Assembly: GCF_954871325.1 (NCBI RefSeq)
Contig: NC_088778.1
Location: 29,125,120-29,189,119, forward strand
Source of the DNA: Gordionus sp. m RMFG-2023
Lineage: Eukaryota > Nematomorpha > Gordioida > Chordodea > Parachordodidae
Direction: 5' to 3'
Length of the DNA: 64,000 nucleotides
Shown: one piece after another, positions 48,241 through 58,589 of the stretch
Numbering within the stretch: position 1 is the stretch's first letter
Layout: each line of letters opens with the position of its first letter
The notes under the pieces: model-generated
The model's input: only the letters and a program-made list of their open reading frames with translations
Databases searched by the model: none
What the model was told of the DNA's origin: nothing
Made by a program: the position numbers and the translations under genes

Positions 48241-48542
48241 GAATGCCCCTTACTCTCAACCCTTCCCTCTCAAAAATATAACTTAACAATCCAAAACAAT
48301 CCTTTTAATAATATTAAATAAATATAATAAACATAACTACAAGTCCACTTTATTTGTCAAATATGCACATATAACATTATATTTCATAAACATATTAAAT
48401 CTTCCTCAATCAATCCCGTCTTAATCAAATATCATGTCTTCTTCACTCCAAATCGCAAACAAAGAAACTTTTATTGTTCTTTTCTAAAAATAACCCATGT
48501 GATGATTTCGTTTTGCTCCCATCCACAAGGAAACACTAATTT
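48241..48542. other. Unassigned AT-rich segment
   Basis: No copy-1 counterpart, no frame longer than background and no clear repeat. It separates the truncated hAT from the next duplicated piece. Confidence 0.4.
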
Positions 48543-48578
48543 CCAGTGGCGTAGGCATAGGGGGGTCAAACCCCCCCC
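48543..48578 (+). repeat. Solo hAT terminus (CAGTGGCGTAGGC)
   Basis: CAGTGGCGTAGGCATAGGGG is the same type of terminus as in the ZMYM1-like hAT at 34450. It is followed by a C-run and then by the duplicated piece 48560-49556. No opposite end was found nearby, so the junction between the repeat units lies at a hAT end. Confidence 0.55.
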
Positions 48579-49558
48579 ATGACGGCAAGTAAAATCAGAT
48601 ATTTAAATTTAAAAAACGCCTTAAAATATGATTTAAAGTTAAAAATAGTAACACATCGCTGGAAAAAACACATGCTAAGGCTAACATATATCTTTTTTAT
48701 TATATCCACCCATTGCAGACCTCTAATTTGTATGCTATATGAATAGGAAAAAATCAATAAACAAATTAAAATGGATACTATAAGTTAAAAAATAAAAGAA
48801 GAAGAGAGGATTGATGAAGTTAATTGACGGATTATTTAATGGTTAGGATGTAGCAGCGTATCTGATATTAATCCCTATTGATGTTAAAATTAAACCACTG
48901 AAATGTTATATATGAAAAAGAGTGTATATACTTACATCCTTTAGGTTCTTATTATTATCGGATACAATTCCCTATTAACGTTAAAATTGAAACCTTTATA
49001 TGATATATATATATATATGAAAACTTACATCCTTTAGGTTTCTAATTATTAGCGGATACAAATCCCTATTGATATGATATATATATGAAAAAGAGTGTCA
49101 ATTTTAATTTTTTTTTTGAATACTGAGTGTCCAATTTTTTTGTTTTATTTTTTGACAAATTTTTTTTTGAATATTTACGTTTTAAAAAAAACATCAGTTC
49201 CCCTCATGATGATATAACCTTTTCTCATTCCCGTTTTTTTACTATCTTTTATTAATTTTTCTACCTCACTTCTTAAAATCTTTCTCTTTTAAATTTTTGA
49301 GAAAATTGATTAATTCTAATCGCAAGACTTATACCCCCTCAGCCAAGATATTCTCATTTTCCAATCAGAGCTCTTTTTTTAACATGCTTTTCTTGTTTTT
49401 GTATACTTTCTTATATAATATCAACCAAATTAATTAAATGGCTGAACTAAATTGTTGTTGGGCCATAAATCAGTTAAAATATTTATTATTTTTAATTAAC
49501 GCAAAATGACAAAATCAGGCAAATCTTCGCACACAAAAAGCATGAAAAACGACGTAAG

Positions 49559-49900
49559 ATGCTTTAATGGGGGTAGGATAAATTTTTTGGGGGGTTATCT
49601 ATTAAATTTTGAGATGAAATAGGACAAAATTTATTGCTGTAAAAATCAATACTTTTATTATAGAATTATTATGATACAATTATCGACCAAATCTATATAT
49701 TGCAAACAATCATACACATTGTTTTCCAAATGCTTTAATGGGGGTAGGATAAATTTTTTAGGGGGTTATCTATTAAATTTTGAGATGAAATAGGACAAAA
49801 TTTATTGCTGTAAAAATCAATACTTTTATTATAGAATTATTATAATACAATTATCGACCAAATCTATATATTGCAAACAATCATACACATTGTTTTCCAA
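49559..49900 (+). repeat. Tandem duplication, two 171-bp copies
   Basis: Two adjacent copies beginning ATGCTTTAATGGGGGTAGG (49559 and 49730) that differ at about two bases. This marks a very recent event in an otherwise decayed region. It starts exactly where the long direct duplication ends. No frame or known motif. Confidence 0.9.
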
Positions 49901-49973
49901 ATAAAACTTTCTGGTATCCTTTTAAATTACATTTAAAAGGATTAGATATATCAGCAAGCTCATAATGGCATAA

Positions 49974-50380
49974 TAATTAGGTTAATGATGCTTACTACCA
50001 AGTGAATGTATGGAAATATTTTAAATACCAATCTAATTTGCTAAATACCGACCAAAATTTATTAAAATGTAATAAGACTCTTATTATTTAATATATTAAT
50101 ACGGAATCACGTGGTCGAGTCCGGCATTCTATATATCATCCCCCCAAGGATGGAACCACCAAGTTAGAATAAGAAAAAAAACATGATCATCCCCGGGATT
50201 CGAACCCGCGAGCATGGGATCAGTAAGCCAAGCTCTTACCTACTAGGCCATAGAGGCTTTCCAAAAATCACGATTTTTCAAATATATATTATAAATATAT
50301 ATAGTAGTGCCTATCCAAATGAAAAATTCAAATTTGATAGGTAGTACCTTAAGGTAGTAAGCATCATTAACCTAATAATT
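49974..50380. mobile_element. Inverted-repeat element carrying a tRNA-like sequence
   Basis: About 0.4 kb with terminal inverted repeats of some 22 bp: AGGTTAATGATGCTTACTACC at the left and GGTAGTAAGCATCATTAACC at the right. They are flanked by an AT-rich direct repeat, AATAATT or similar. A polymerase III-type tRNA-like sequence lies inside on the minus strand. It could be a MITE that captured a SINE head, or a SINE that inserted into a MITE. Confidence 0.65.
50189..50260 (-). ncRNA. tRNA-derived SINE head (not a working tRNA)
   Basis: The minus strand has TGGCCTAGTAGG (A box) and GGGTTCGAATCCC (B box and T arm, perfectly paired), about 74 nt overall from GCCTCTA. The acceptor ends do not pair (GCCTCTA against GATGATC) and the anticodon stem is poor. 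It therefore looks tRNA-derived rather than a functional tRNA gene. Confidence 0.65.
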
Positions 50381-50544
50381 AATTCATTGTAAATAATGGA
50401 GGTTTTGATTGAATTTATTATCTAAAAAATAAATTCTTTATAATCACAAAATTAGTTGGTAGAGATAGATTAATTTAAGTTATCTTTATAATTTCTCTGA
50501 AAAGAATATCAATATAATTATAAAGGTCAAAATAAAATTAAAGA

Positions 50545-50570
50545 GACACCGCCGCCGAAGGCGGCGATGA
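50545..50570. repeat. GC-rich hairpin
   Basis: CACCGCCGCCGAAGGCGGCGATG forms a 7-bp all-GC stem in AT-rich DNA, just beyond the 3' end of the Gag-like frame. It may be part of a retroelement end or a transcription-stopping hairpin; unproven. Confidence 0.6.
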
Positions 50571-50628
50571 TTTTTTAGTGGGGTAGGCAAAAGTTTTTGA
50601 AGGGGGTTTGCATCCAATGAATAACCTG

Positions 50629-51444
50629 TCATGTAGACGCTGCCTCACTGTCTCGAAAATTATTGTTTTGATAGTTTTGGCTAGCATTATCATTAGGCCT
50701 AAAATCATTATAATTCCTCTTCTTAAAATCAAAATTTTCCCTACGAGTGTTACGTCCATTACAATTAAAATTATTTTCTCTAAAATTATTACGTTCATTA
50801 TCACTAGAATTATTCTCATTATTACTAAAAGTACTTTTGCATGGTATTTTATCAATATTTGAATTAGAAATTTTTTTATTTTTATCCAATTTTTTATCAT
50901 TGTCTACATAATTTGTATCGCTAACGTCTGGTTTAATATTGCTACCATCTAACTCGACTCCTAATTTCATCATCTCATCTACAGTCCAGTCCTTATGCTT
51001 ATTCAACTTCCTTCTGATATGAACGTTTAAAGTAGACGTTATCAATTTCTCCTTAATTCTACTGTCATCTAGGAAATTGCACTTATGTAATTTATGTATT
51101 CTATAGAAAAATGTATAAAAAGACTCGTCGTCATGTTGTACCGCTAAGTTAAAATTTTTTATACTTAAATTTATATCTTCCCTCGGAATTAATAACTTGA
51201 GTTTATTAAAAACAACCTTATAATCTTTTAATTGTGCCTTTGAACACACGGATGTAATTTTGTCATAAATGTCAATTGATAAGTTACCTAATAAGGTCCT
51301 AGCCTTAGATGCGTCAGACGCAATGTAATCCTCAAAGTATGTCTTAACCATATCAAGGTATGTGTCCGTCATCTCTCCAATAAGTTTTGGAAATCTGAGA
51401 TACGGATCGCATATAGCAGTAAGTTTATTGTCCATAATTAGCAT
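50629..51444 (-). mobile_element. Gag-like frame of a retroelement fossil
   Basis: A 271-codon frame, the second longest in the window. The first 170 residues are helical and charged (YDKITSVCSKAQ, then FYTFFYRIHKLHKC), like the capsid part of LTR-retrotransposon Gag. The last 90 residues are Asn/Arg-rich and disordered, like a nucleocapsid tail, but no CCHC zinc knuckle is visible. No protease, reverse transcriptase or LTR was found next to it, so the element is a remnant even though this frame looks whole. The start may be either of two nearby Met codons within a short local duplication. Assignment is by general resemblance only. Confidence 0.5.
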
Positions 51445-51800
51445 TAAGTTTATTGTCCATAATAAAAATTTTACTTTAAGAAAATACTATATGTTTTAAA
51501 TTATGAATTTCATATCGAACAAAAAAATTATGTTCAACTGATCACAAATTTAAATTAACATTATAATAAATTTTTTTTTTTTACAGGATCATCAATAAAT
51601 AATACAATTTATTTAAAGAATATATACAATAGTAAATTTCATTAATATGTCAATTTAAAAAATAATCACATTTGTTAGTATATCTTTTAAGGATAAATAA
51701 TAATATATTTAAATAATATAAATAAATATATAGTAAATTAATATAATAAATTGAGCATATGATTTAAAAGAATTATGAGTTTTCATAGTTTGTCCTTCAG
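51445..51800. other. AT-rich gap
   Basis: Very AT-rich DNA between the Gag-like frame and the retrotransposon tail. Nothing recognised apart from a short repeat of AAGTTTATTGTCCATAAT at 51421-51463. Confidence 0.5.
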
Positions 51801-52180
51801 TTTTTCTTCTTCCATCTGAATATTCCTCTCTTGTAATAGTGTTGTTAAACGGCTCGTTTTGAGCCGATTTTTAAAAACGGCTAACTCAATATTTTAGCCA
51901 GAAAAATATTGCCTAAGCCTCGAGATTTCGTTAATAGATGTCTAAACCTTTGTTCCTTCTACAAACAAAATCTTCAGGCTTTCGTAATATTATTCTAGAT
52001 GAAATATTGAGTTAGCCGTTTTTAAAAATCGGCTCAAAACGAGCCGTTTAACAACACTAGTTCTTAATTGCTTTTCTCATCGCCGATTCTGTGATTAGGT
52101 TTTGGTTCTTTTGTTGACTTCCATCTGAATATTTATCTCTTGTTCTTAATTGCTCTTCTCATCGCCGATTCTGTGATTAG
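51801..52180. repeat. Tandem 3'-tail repeat of the non-LTR element, split by a MITE
   Basis: The phrase CTTCCATCTGAATAT ... CTTAATTGCT(T/C)TTCTCATCGC followed by CGATTCTGTGATTAG occurs twice, beginning near 51810 and 52119. The first copy is interrupted by the MITE at 51839-52060, so the second serves as the unoccupied site. Such tail repeats are common in non-LTR retrotransposons. Confidence 0.75.
51839..52060. mobile_element. GTTGTTAAACGG MITE, best copy
   Basis: About 220 bp with near-perfect terminal inverted repeats (TAGTGTTGTTAAACGGCTCG and its complement), extended by an internal GAGCCGATTTTTAAAAACGG palindrome. The terminus AG-T/A-GTTGTTAAA matches that of the hAT at 36587, whose transposase type may have moved it. 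Relatives: 33957-34155, 59997-60205, and decayed ones near 13330 and 20155. Confidence 0.85.
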
Positions 52181-55028
52181 GGGGTATGAGTCATTGAGAA
52201 TATGAAGCTGAGGTAATTGGATTTTATTATATTGAGGGCTAATCTTTGGCGTAGGTAGTAACCCTCGTTGGGATCTTCGGTCCTAGTAGAGATCCGTTTC
52301 CCCAGCTCTTTAAAGAAGGCCAGGGCATGAGAGCCGAACGACGTTAGAGTCGTGGCGATTAGTGGTAGGAATGTGTAATTGGCCGGAAGCGATGGCGAAT
52401 ACTTAGCGAGTTTATTCGTCTCGGCGTCTACTAGAGCATCTCTATTTATATTGGAAGGGGCAAGGGGATCGATGCATGAGAAATCCCAGGTTAGGAATTC
52501 CTCCCCTCTTCCAAGGGATCATGGTAGAGCCATCGGGACGCTTACCATCAGAATTGTAGAGTCCAGTAGGTTCGAGGGTTGATGGGATACCGGCAGATTT
52601 TAGGGCCCTGGCAATAGTATCATTGCATTTTGAATGTCTAATGAATCTGCCTCTACAGCGCTTGCAGTGTAAAGAGTGACGGCCTTAGGAGTTGACCGGC
52701 GTTTGACAAAGGATGCAGCAGTGATAGGGTATTACCATATCACAATTAAGTCTGAGACCGATGGCGTGACGTAGCTCATCATTGCTTAGGAGCTGGTCAA
52801 GGTTTCGCGATGGAAAAGCTTCGAGAAATTCATAACCGCTGTCTGCGGAAATGGAGAAGAGTAGAGAATGGTCCTCGGGTTGGCTCCTCGATTTAAGGTA
52901 TGCAACGGAGTTGCCAACTAGAGGCTTATCCCAGTCCTTCTGCAGTGCCGATGAGGGAGGATCGACTAATGAAAGAGATTTCCATAGATCAATTGCCTGG
53001 GGAAGTAAAGGGTCAGGATGTTTTGTGAGTGCGTGTATGATGGGCTCGCAGGACAGGCGAGAGGATATGAACGCACTAACAGAGAGTAGGGAAGGCGATC
53101 GTATGCCAATGCCGCTGGATTTGGTTGGCAAGGTAGCTTGTAGCCAAGATAGGTCTCCGAATTTGAGATTGAGTATATCCTCTGTGAGGTGTTTAATCTC
53201 TAGCTCGTGTGCAGCGAGGTTGACGTCGTATTGGAAGATACGTGACGATCGGAGTGTATATAGAATTTTTGGGATTAGGAGGTAGTTCTTTAATAGGAAG
53301 AACGCTTGGTGGGCTGGGACGCGAGATTAGTGTACCGCGCATAAGGGATATCTCTAGTAGAGTGTCGGCGAAGAACTTGACAAAGGACTCGTCTTTACCC
53401 ACTGGAGATCCGAGATGTGTTAAGAAGTTCAATGGTGTATGATTGAACATAGGATCATAGTTAAGGTCGATGATTCCAAGAGGACAATATTCGCTCTTGT
53501 CTTGATTGATTCGCAGTCCCAAACTGCTCTCGCTGGATTTTATTATTTCGACCGCCTTCATAACTTCGCTGGGTGAGCCGCCTAGTATACCATCGTCGAT
53601 ATACCAGTTATAAAGGTTTAGTTTACATTGGTCATTTATGCCTTGTATTAGGCTATTAATGCCCAGACAGAATAAAAAGGAGCCTAGAGGGTCACCTTGT
53701 TGTATTCCACTACTAGAAGGAATCAATCTATCTCCAAATTGAAGATGCGATGGACTAGCATAACAATCGAAGATGAATTGCGAGTATTCTGGGTAAAGGG
53801 TAAGGATGGGATTAAGAAACGCTGAACGTTTTAGAGAGTTAAAAGCGTTTGAAAAATCTATCTTAATTAGGATATCGTCACTGGGGTCTGTTTGTAGATA
53901 CATTCTGGTCATGTGTAGGGATACCTCACATCCCCCTTTTACGTTGACTCCTAATTGATTAGGGCACAGGTGATTGGATACTGTGAACAATATTCTGCTC
54001 ACTACTAGCTTTGCGGTTAATCGGCGCCAAGTGGTCCCAATAGCGATAGGGCGAATATCTTTATTAGGTTTATGGAGGGCGATGAGTTTAGCTCCATAAA
54101 GGAGTGGAATAATGGCGGGTGGTAAGCCTCCAGCAAGCATACGGTTGATGAGTTGAGTAATTTTATCCAAAACATCGCATTGTTGTGTGATGTAAGGTGC
54201 GGTTAGATCCTGTAGGAATATTGGGCGAAACCCATCAACCCCCGGTGAAGAATCGCGTTTGAAGGAGAGAATAGCCTTTCTAACCTCGCTTGAGGTAAAA
54301 GTGGTTGTAATTAGAGGAGCTTCGGGGTAAGACGGTATTTCGTCCTTAAGATCGTGTGGGTGGTGTTTTAGGAGAAGAGCTTGATAAGTTGTTTGATCGT
54401 AGGGAGCTAGCTTATTGTCAGATGTTGGCAGTCGTATGGCGGATTTAACATTCAGGTTATCCAGCTTTTTAGATATAAGCTTGGCCTTGGTGAGTAGGTC
54501 ATTTTTGTGATTTTTATTTTTATCAGTGTCATCACCTTTAAAAGATGTGGAAAAGTGAGTGATGGGTAAGGGGTAGATAGTAGCATCCTTGATTTGCTGT
54601 GTCAGAGATTTTTTGCTGGCAGGATCAGGAACTTGCAAGGTAGTAAAGGCAAATGACAGGGTGTCTAGCCAGTGTTTTATGGAAGAATAATTATTTATCA
54701 CGGAAGTCAAGTTCTTTGAGAGGTGTTTGGCAACTTGAAGTCTTGCTCCCTTAGGTATTCGTGAAATCACAAATGGTTTTGGTGTGACTAAAAATATTTC
54801 TACATCTGTGGAGTCGGTTGGATTGAAAGTGAGAGCATTTTCGGCGGTTGATGTGGGGACTATTGGGCTAGTAGGCACATCAGTCAACGTGGGAATGGTA
54901 ACTATTGGTTGTGCGAGGGCAAGGGCAGAAAAGGCATTTAGGGTTCGAGGGATAGCTGGTGATAAGATGGGAAGCCCAGATTGAGGACATTTTATCTTCT
55001 GGTTTCGATGAGATGGCAATAGCCCCAA
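52177..55028 (-). pseudogene. Non-LTR retrotransposon polyprotein (RT plus R/KPD endonuclease), nearly full
   Basis: The main frame, 53193-55028 (611 codons), holds a reverse transcriptase: IRPIAIGTTWRRL, VKIDFSNAFNSLKR-like (here IKIDFSNAFNSLKR), SGIQQGDPLGSFLF and the active site WYIDDG. After a one-base frameshift near 53320 the frame continues at 52688-53290 (GIGIRSPSLLSVSAF) to a C-x2-C knuckle. One TAA stop (52685-52687) interrupts it before HSLHC. Then come LEPTGLYNSDGKRPDG and, after a second frameshift near 52505, TWDFSCIDPLAPS. The C-terminus is GSHALAFFKELGKRI ... LRQRLALNII, with a stop at 52177. RPDG plus the following Asp fits the restriction-like endonuclease of early-branching LINEs; the clade is uncertain. 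No ATG starts the long frame. Confidence 0.88.
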
Positions 55029-55249
55029 TTTGGTTACTTTAACGAGTATATTACATAAAGGTCAGTTAGATTTGGTAGAAGCTGTGCTGAGGTCTGGTAA
55101 GCTCATGAATTAAAATTTTTTTATCAGTTTAAGAGTGAAAATGTTGGATATTATTTTTATCTTCAAATATGGGTTTCTTGTGGGTTGGTATATTAAGGAA
55201 GTTTAATGAGTTATTTTTTTGATTTTTGATAAGATTTAGTCAATATTTG

Positions 55250-56000
55250 AGGTTTAATTATGGAAGATGATTTACTCATAGTATAATTATGTACAAGTGA
55301 TCATATAGAAATCCCACTTTCAATATCATTTTCTGGATAAATATTTGGTGAAATATTATTAACTGAATAAATGTTTGGCAATTTTTGATAAGATTTATTC
55401 AATATTTGAGGTTTGATTATGGAAGATGATTTATTCATAGTATAATTATGTGCAAGTGATCATATAGAAATCCCACTTTCAATATCATTTAATTTTTGTA
55501 TTTATTTGAATTCATATTAGTTTGCAGTCTAGATTGTAATATTTAGTTCATGAAGGGGTTTTTGCAAAGATGATTTACTCATAGTATAATTATGTACAAG
55601 TGATCATATAGAAATCCCACTTTCAATATCATTTTCTGGATAAATATTTGGTGAAATATTATTAACTGAATAAATGTTTGGCAATTTTTGATAAGATTTA
55701 TTCAATATTTGAGGTTTGATTATGGAAGATGATTTATTCATAGTATAATTACGTGCAAGTGATCATATAGAAATCCCACTTTCAATATCATTTAATTTTG
55801 TATTTATTTGAATTCATATTAGTTTGCAGTCTAGCTTGTAATATTTAGTTCATGAAGGGGTTTTTGCATTAGTAAGCTGTAGAGTCTATATTCTTCTAAT
55901 ACAATGTAAATAACTATCAGTCATATTTTTGGGGTAAATCATTGTCAAAGTTTTGTGTCATAGCATAATGATGTGCAAGTGGTCTTATAGAAATCACATT
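55250..56000 (+). repeat. Tandem repeats of about 303 bp with sub-repeats
   Basis: GATGATTTACTCATAGTATA begins units at 55266 and 55569. A half-unit relative (GATGATTTATTCATAGTATA) recurs at 55425 and 55728, and a further relative lies near 55960. The phrase GATCATATAGAAATCCCACT is in every copy. No frame of note. Confidence 0.85.
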
Positions 56001-56929
56001 TTCAATATCATTTTCTGAATAAATGTTTGGCAGAGAATTATTTTCTGTTGGCAATTATTTTATTTTTTTGTGAAATATTCAGTTACCCTTTCTGCTTTTA
56101 TAGCAATATTAGCTTGCTTTAAAGGACTTGAATCAATAGTATAATTAGATAAGAGATTAAATGTATTATCCTTTTCAAGTGTGAATATTGATTGTGTTTT
56201 GTACATTTAAATAAAATGTTTGGATGACAATTTTATAATAGTCAACAGTTTTTGGTATAAATAAGGGTAAATTGTAAAGATTGGTAAGAATGATAGAATT
56301 GATAATGTAGAGTGTTATGTTAGAAATAATATAAAAGAACTTGTTGGTTATTAATTGATGTATAATAATTGAGGATGATTGGTAATCTAAAAGTAACCCT
56401 GAATTCATAGTGCGATCGCGATATCGCTGCGATCGATCAGCTGATGGGTCGCAGCGATTTTGCAAAGCGATTGTTAAAGCAGGCACTGTTTACTGCGGAT
56501 ACGACTTTATATTAATTCAAAATGGTAGCCATCCTCAAATTAATATTTTTTTACAGAATGATGTTGAAGAGTAGAAGATTAAATAATCTTAATATTAATA
56601 AAAGAAAGCATAAAAACATGCACATTACTACATAATATAATTATTGATAAGGAAAGATTTATTTCTTTTAATCCTAAAATAAAATCACCCCCTGAAAATT
56701 TATTTAAACCACAATCAATTAAATCAGCAACAAATATTGCAAAGTTTAATAGAAATTTATTATGCTTATATTTATATAAAAATCCCATATTATAGATATT
56801 TATTTTGTATTTTATATAAAAATCTTTTTTTATATTTTATATAAATATCTTTTTTTGTATTTTATATATATTATAATAAAAATAAAGTTATTATTAATAT
56901 AGTCTAAACTCATTAAATATATTTGTAGG

Positions 56930-57150
56930 AATATGTCACTAAAAAAGTTATATAGATGTTCTAAATTCATCTATTTAAAATATTTTTATAAAGCAAATAA
57001 ACATAAATTACCAGTGTCATTAAACTTTCTCTTAGGACATTTATAATATTAACTACCAGATTCAACAGAAGATCCTTCATTATAAATAATATATTTTTAG
57101 ATATTATTGATTACCAAACTCACAAGCTTAATTAATGTAGGACTTTTGGT
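56930..57150 (-). pseudogene. Decayed tandem copy of the last exons of the same gene
   Basis: Repeats the exon pattern of 57475-57690 in a degenerate form (GSSVESGS, then YYKCPKRKFNDTG, then an intron-like gap and DEFR). Exon duplication inside the element is the simplest explanation. Confidence 0.5.
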
Positions 57151-57284
57151 AATAATTATATCATTCAATGTATTTCACAAAATATTTATTTCAAATAATA
57201 TAAATACATAAAAAATATTTATTTCAAATATAAATACATAAAAAATATCTATTTCAAATAAAATAAATATATACAAAATAATTT

Positions 57285-57850
57285 TATTCAATTAAAATCT
57301 TTTATAACATCAAATATTCTAGTTGTTAATTCTTTTTTTTCCTGTTTTGTACAATCATCTAATTTTTCTTTCAACATTAGACATATTCCATATTCAGTTG
57401 ATTTATTTTTAAGCAATTCCAATGTTAATAATGATTTTTCTTTTTCAAATTTAATTAGGTCCCTATATTCATCTATTTAAAATTTATCAAAAAATATAAA
57501 TTACCCATATTATTGTTCTTTCTCTTAGGATATTTATAATATGAACTAGGTGATCCAACACAGGGTATAGATTCTTAAATATAAATAATATAAGTTTTTA
57601 GAGAATATTAATTACCAGAATCATTAAGATTTAGTGTTACAGAATCTTTATTAATAACTGTAACATCTGATGTATTGTCAGTATCAATGAAATCACCTAA
57701 ATAATAAATATATTTTCAATTAAAATGCTATATTTTACAATCATTCTCCCCTGTCATTTCATTAAAAATATCACGAACCTTTATTTTAAATTTAGTGCTA
57801 AATAAAATTTTGAGCTAAATTCACCAAAATCTGTATTTAAATAAGCACTA
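57285..57850 (-). CDS. Small spliced gene in the Harbinger-like element (Myb/SANT-type accessory protein?)
   Basis: Read right to left. An exon near 57752-57820 has KVRDIFNEMTGEND. 57628-57700 has DFIDTDNTSDVTVINKDSV. 57515-57585 has ESIPCVGSPSSYYKYPKRKN. The last exon, about 57290-57473, has DEYRDLIKFEKEKSLLTLEL, then KNKSTEYGICLMLKEKLDDC. It is followed by a stop. Introns are GT-AG and only about 32-42 bp. The order (a short trihelix-like region, an acidic linker with a basic patch, then a C-terminal coiled coil) resembles the Myb/SANT-like second protein of Harbinger elements. The first part is not found intact. Confidence 0.5.
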
Positions 57851-57966
57851 TTTCAAAATCTCGCGAATCGCGCGATCGGTAACTATGAATGCGATATCAT
57901 ATTTGCTGTATTTTGTATTTATCGCGTCTAAATCGCAATCGCAATTGAGCCACTATGAATTCAGAG

Positions 57967-58589
57967 TAAAGGAAATATTAAAGGAAAAAGTATTTACTTA
58001 AATTTCTTGTATTATTAATCTACAATTAAATTTTGATATATTGGAATTGTATAGATTTCATTGATGCAAAATTATGAAAGAGGACTGAATATTTTGGATG
58101 ATAAAATCATTTTTATGGTAAATGTGTCGCTATTTGCTTGTTGTTTTTTAAGATTTGCAGCCATTATATGTTATTTATAAGTTGTTTTTTAATCATATAA
58201 TAATGTTTTCGAAATAATAGTCATTTTCATGAATAATTGAACTTATATATTATTTAATAATCAAATACGTGGCATAGCATTATTTAGGTCTTTATTTATA
58301 GTAAGCGCGATGATGATCAAGAAATACTTAATTCATTTATAAAAAAATAGATAATGGTAGAATTTTATAATTAATATTCTTGAAAATATAAATAATTCGG
58401 TTGACTAAACTGCAAATGCCAGGTAGATATAGATGCCAAGGTAAACGATAAATGCTTATGCAAAAATATTTTATACTCTAGGTTGATTTTCTTATGATAT
58501 CCTTTTCGATTTAACTAACAATTGTGACGTTAATTATTCCAGAATAAGTGGTACGGAGGACGTATGTTAATTGAACACAATTAACAGTA
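57967..58589. other. AT-rich gap
   Basis: No coding frame, RNA gene or clear repeat recognised between the Harbinger-like element and the outer inverted repeat. Confidence 0.5.

Larger units (their letters stand above)
30390..49556 (+). repeat. Second copy of the ~18-kb unit (direct duplication)
   Basis: Follows 8740-26770 in the same order and orientation: block start, GATGGCG module (30743-30751), GGCCAGCAATTG repeats, hAT N-terminal fragment, long AT-rich unit, hairpin repeat, 5S-like sequence, hAT tail, and the 48560-49556 piece equivalent to 25797-26770. It lacks the left-arm-type hAT at 8826, the LTR element, and the equivalent of 18860-25797. It gained the insertions listed separately. 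Stretches 30500-30700, 30860-31300 and 32400-32915 are AT-rich shared sequence without genes. Confidence 0.85.
56397..57966. mobile_element. Harbinger-like transposon remnant
   Basis: Termini CCCTGAATTCATAGTG and CACTATGAATTCAGAG are inverted repeats with one or two mismatches, flanked by TAA on both sides. A 3-bp TAA/TTA duplication is typical of PIF/Harbinger elements. Both subterminal regions are rich in CG-containing words (GCGATCGCGATATCGC, CGCGAATCGCGCGATCGG), unlike the surroundings. A spliced small gene lies inside on the minus strand. No Harbinger DDE transposase was seen, so the class rests on the ends. Confidence 0.6.

Noticed and set aside
50189-50260. Functional tRNA gene
   Set aside because: The acceptor stem does not pair and the anticodon stem is poor, although the A and B boxes are good.
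50608-50862. Plus-strand 84-codon frame and the 120-codon minus frame at 50538-50900
   Set aside because: They are shadows of the Gag-like frame in other reading frames.
52851-53285. 144-codon plus-strand frame
   Set aside because: It is the antisense shadow of the retrotransposon frame.
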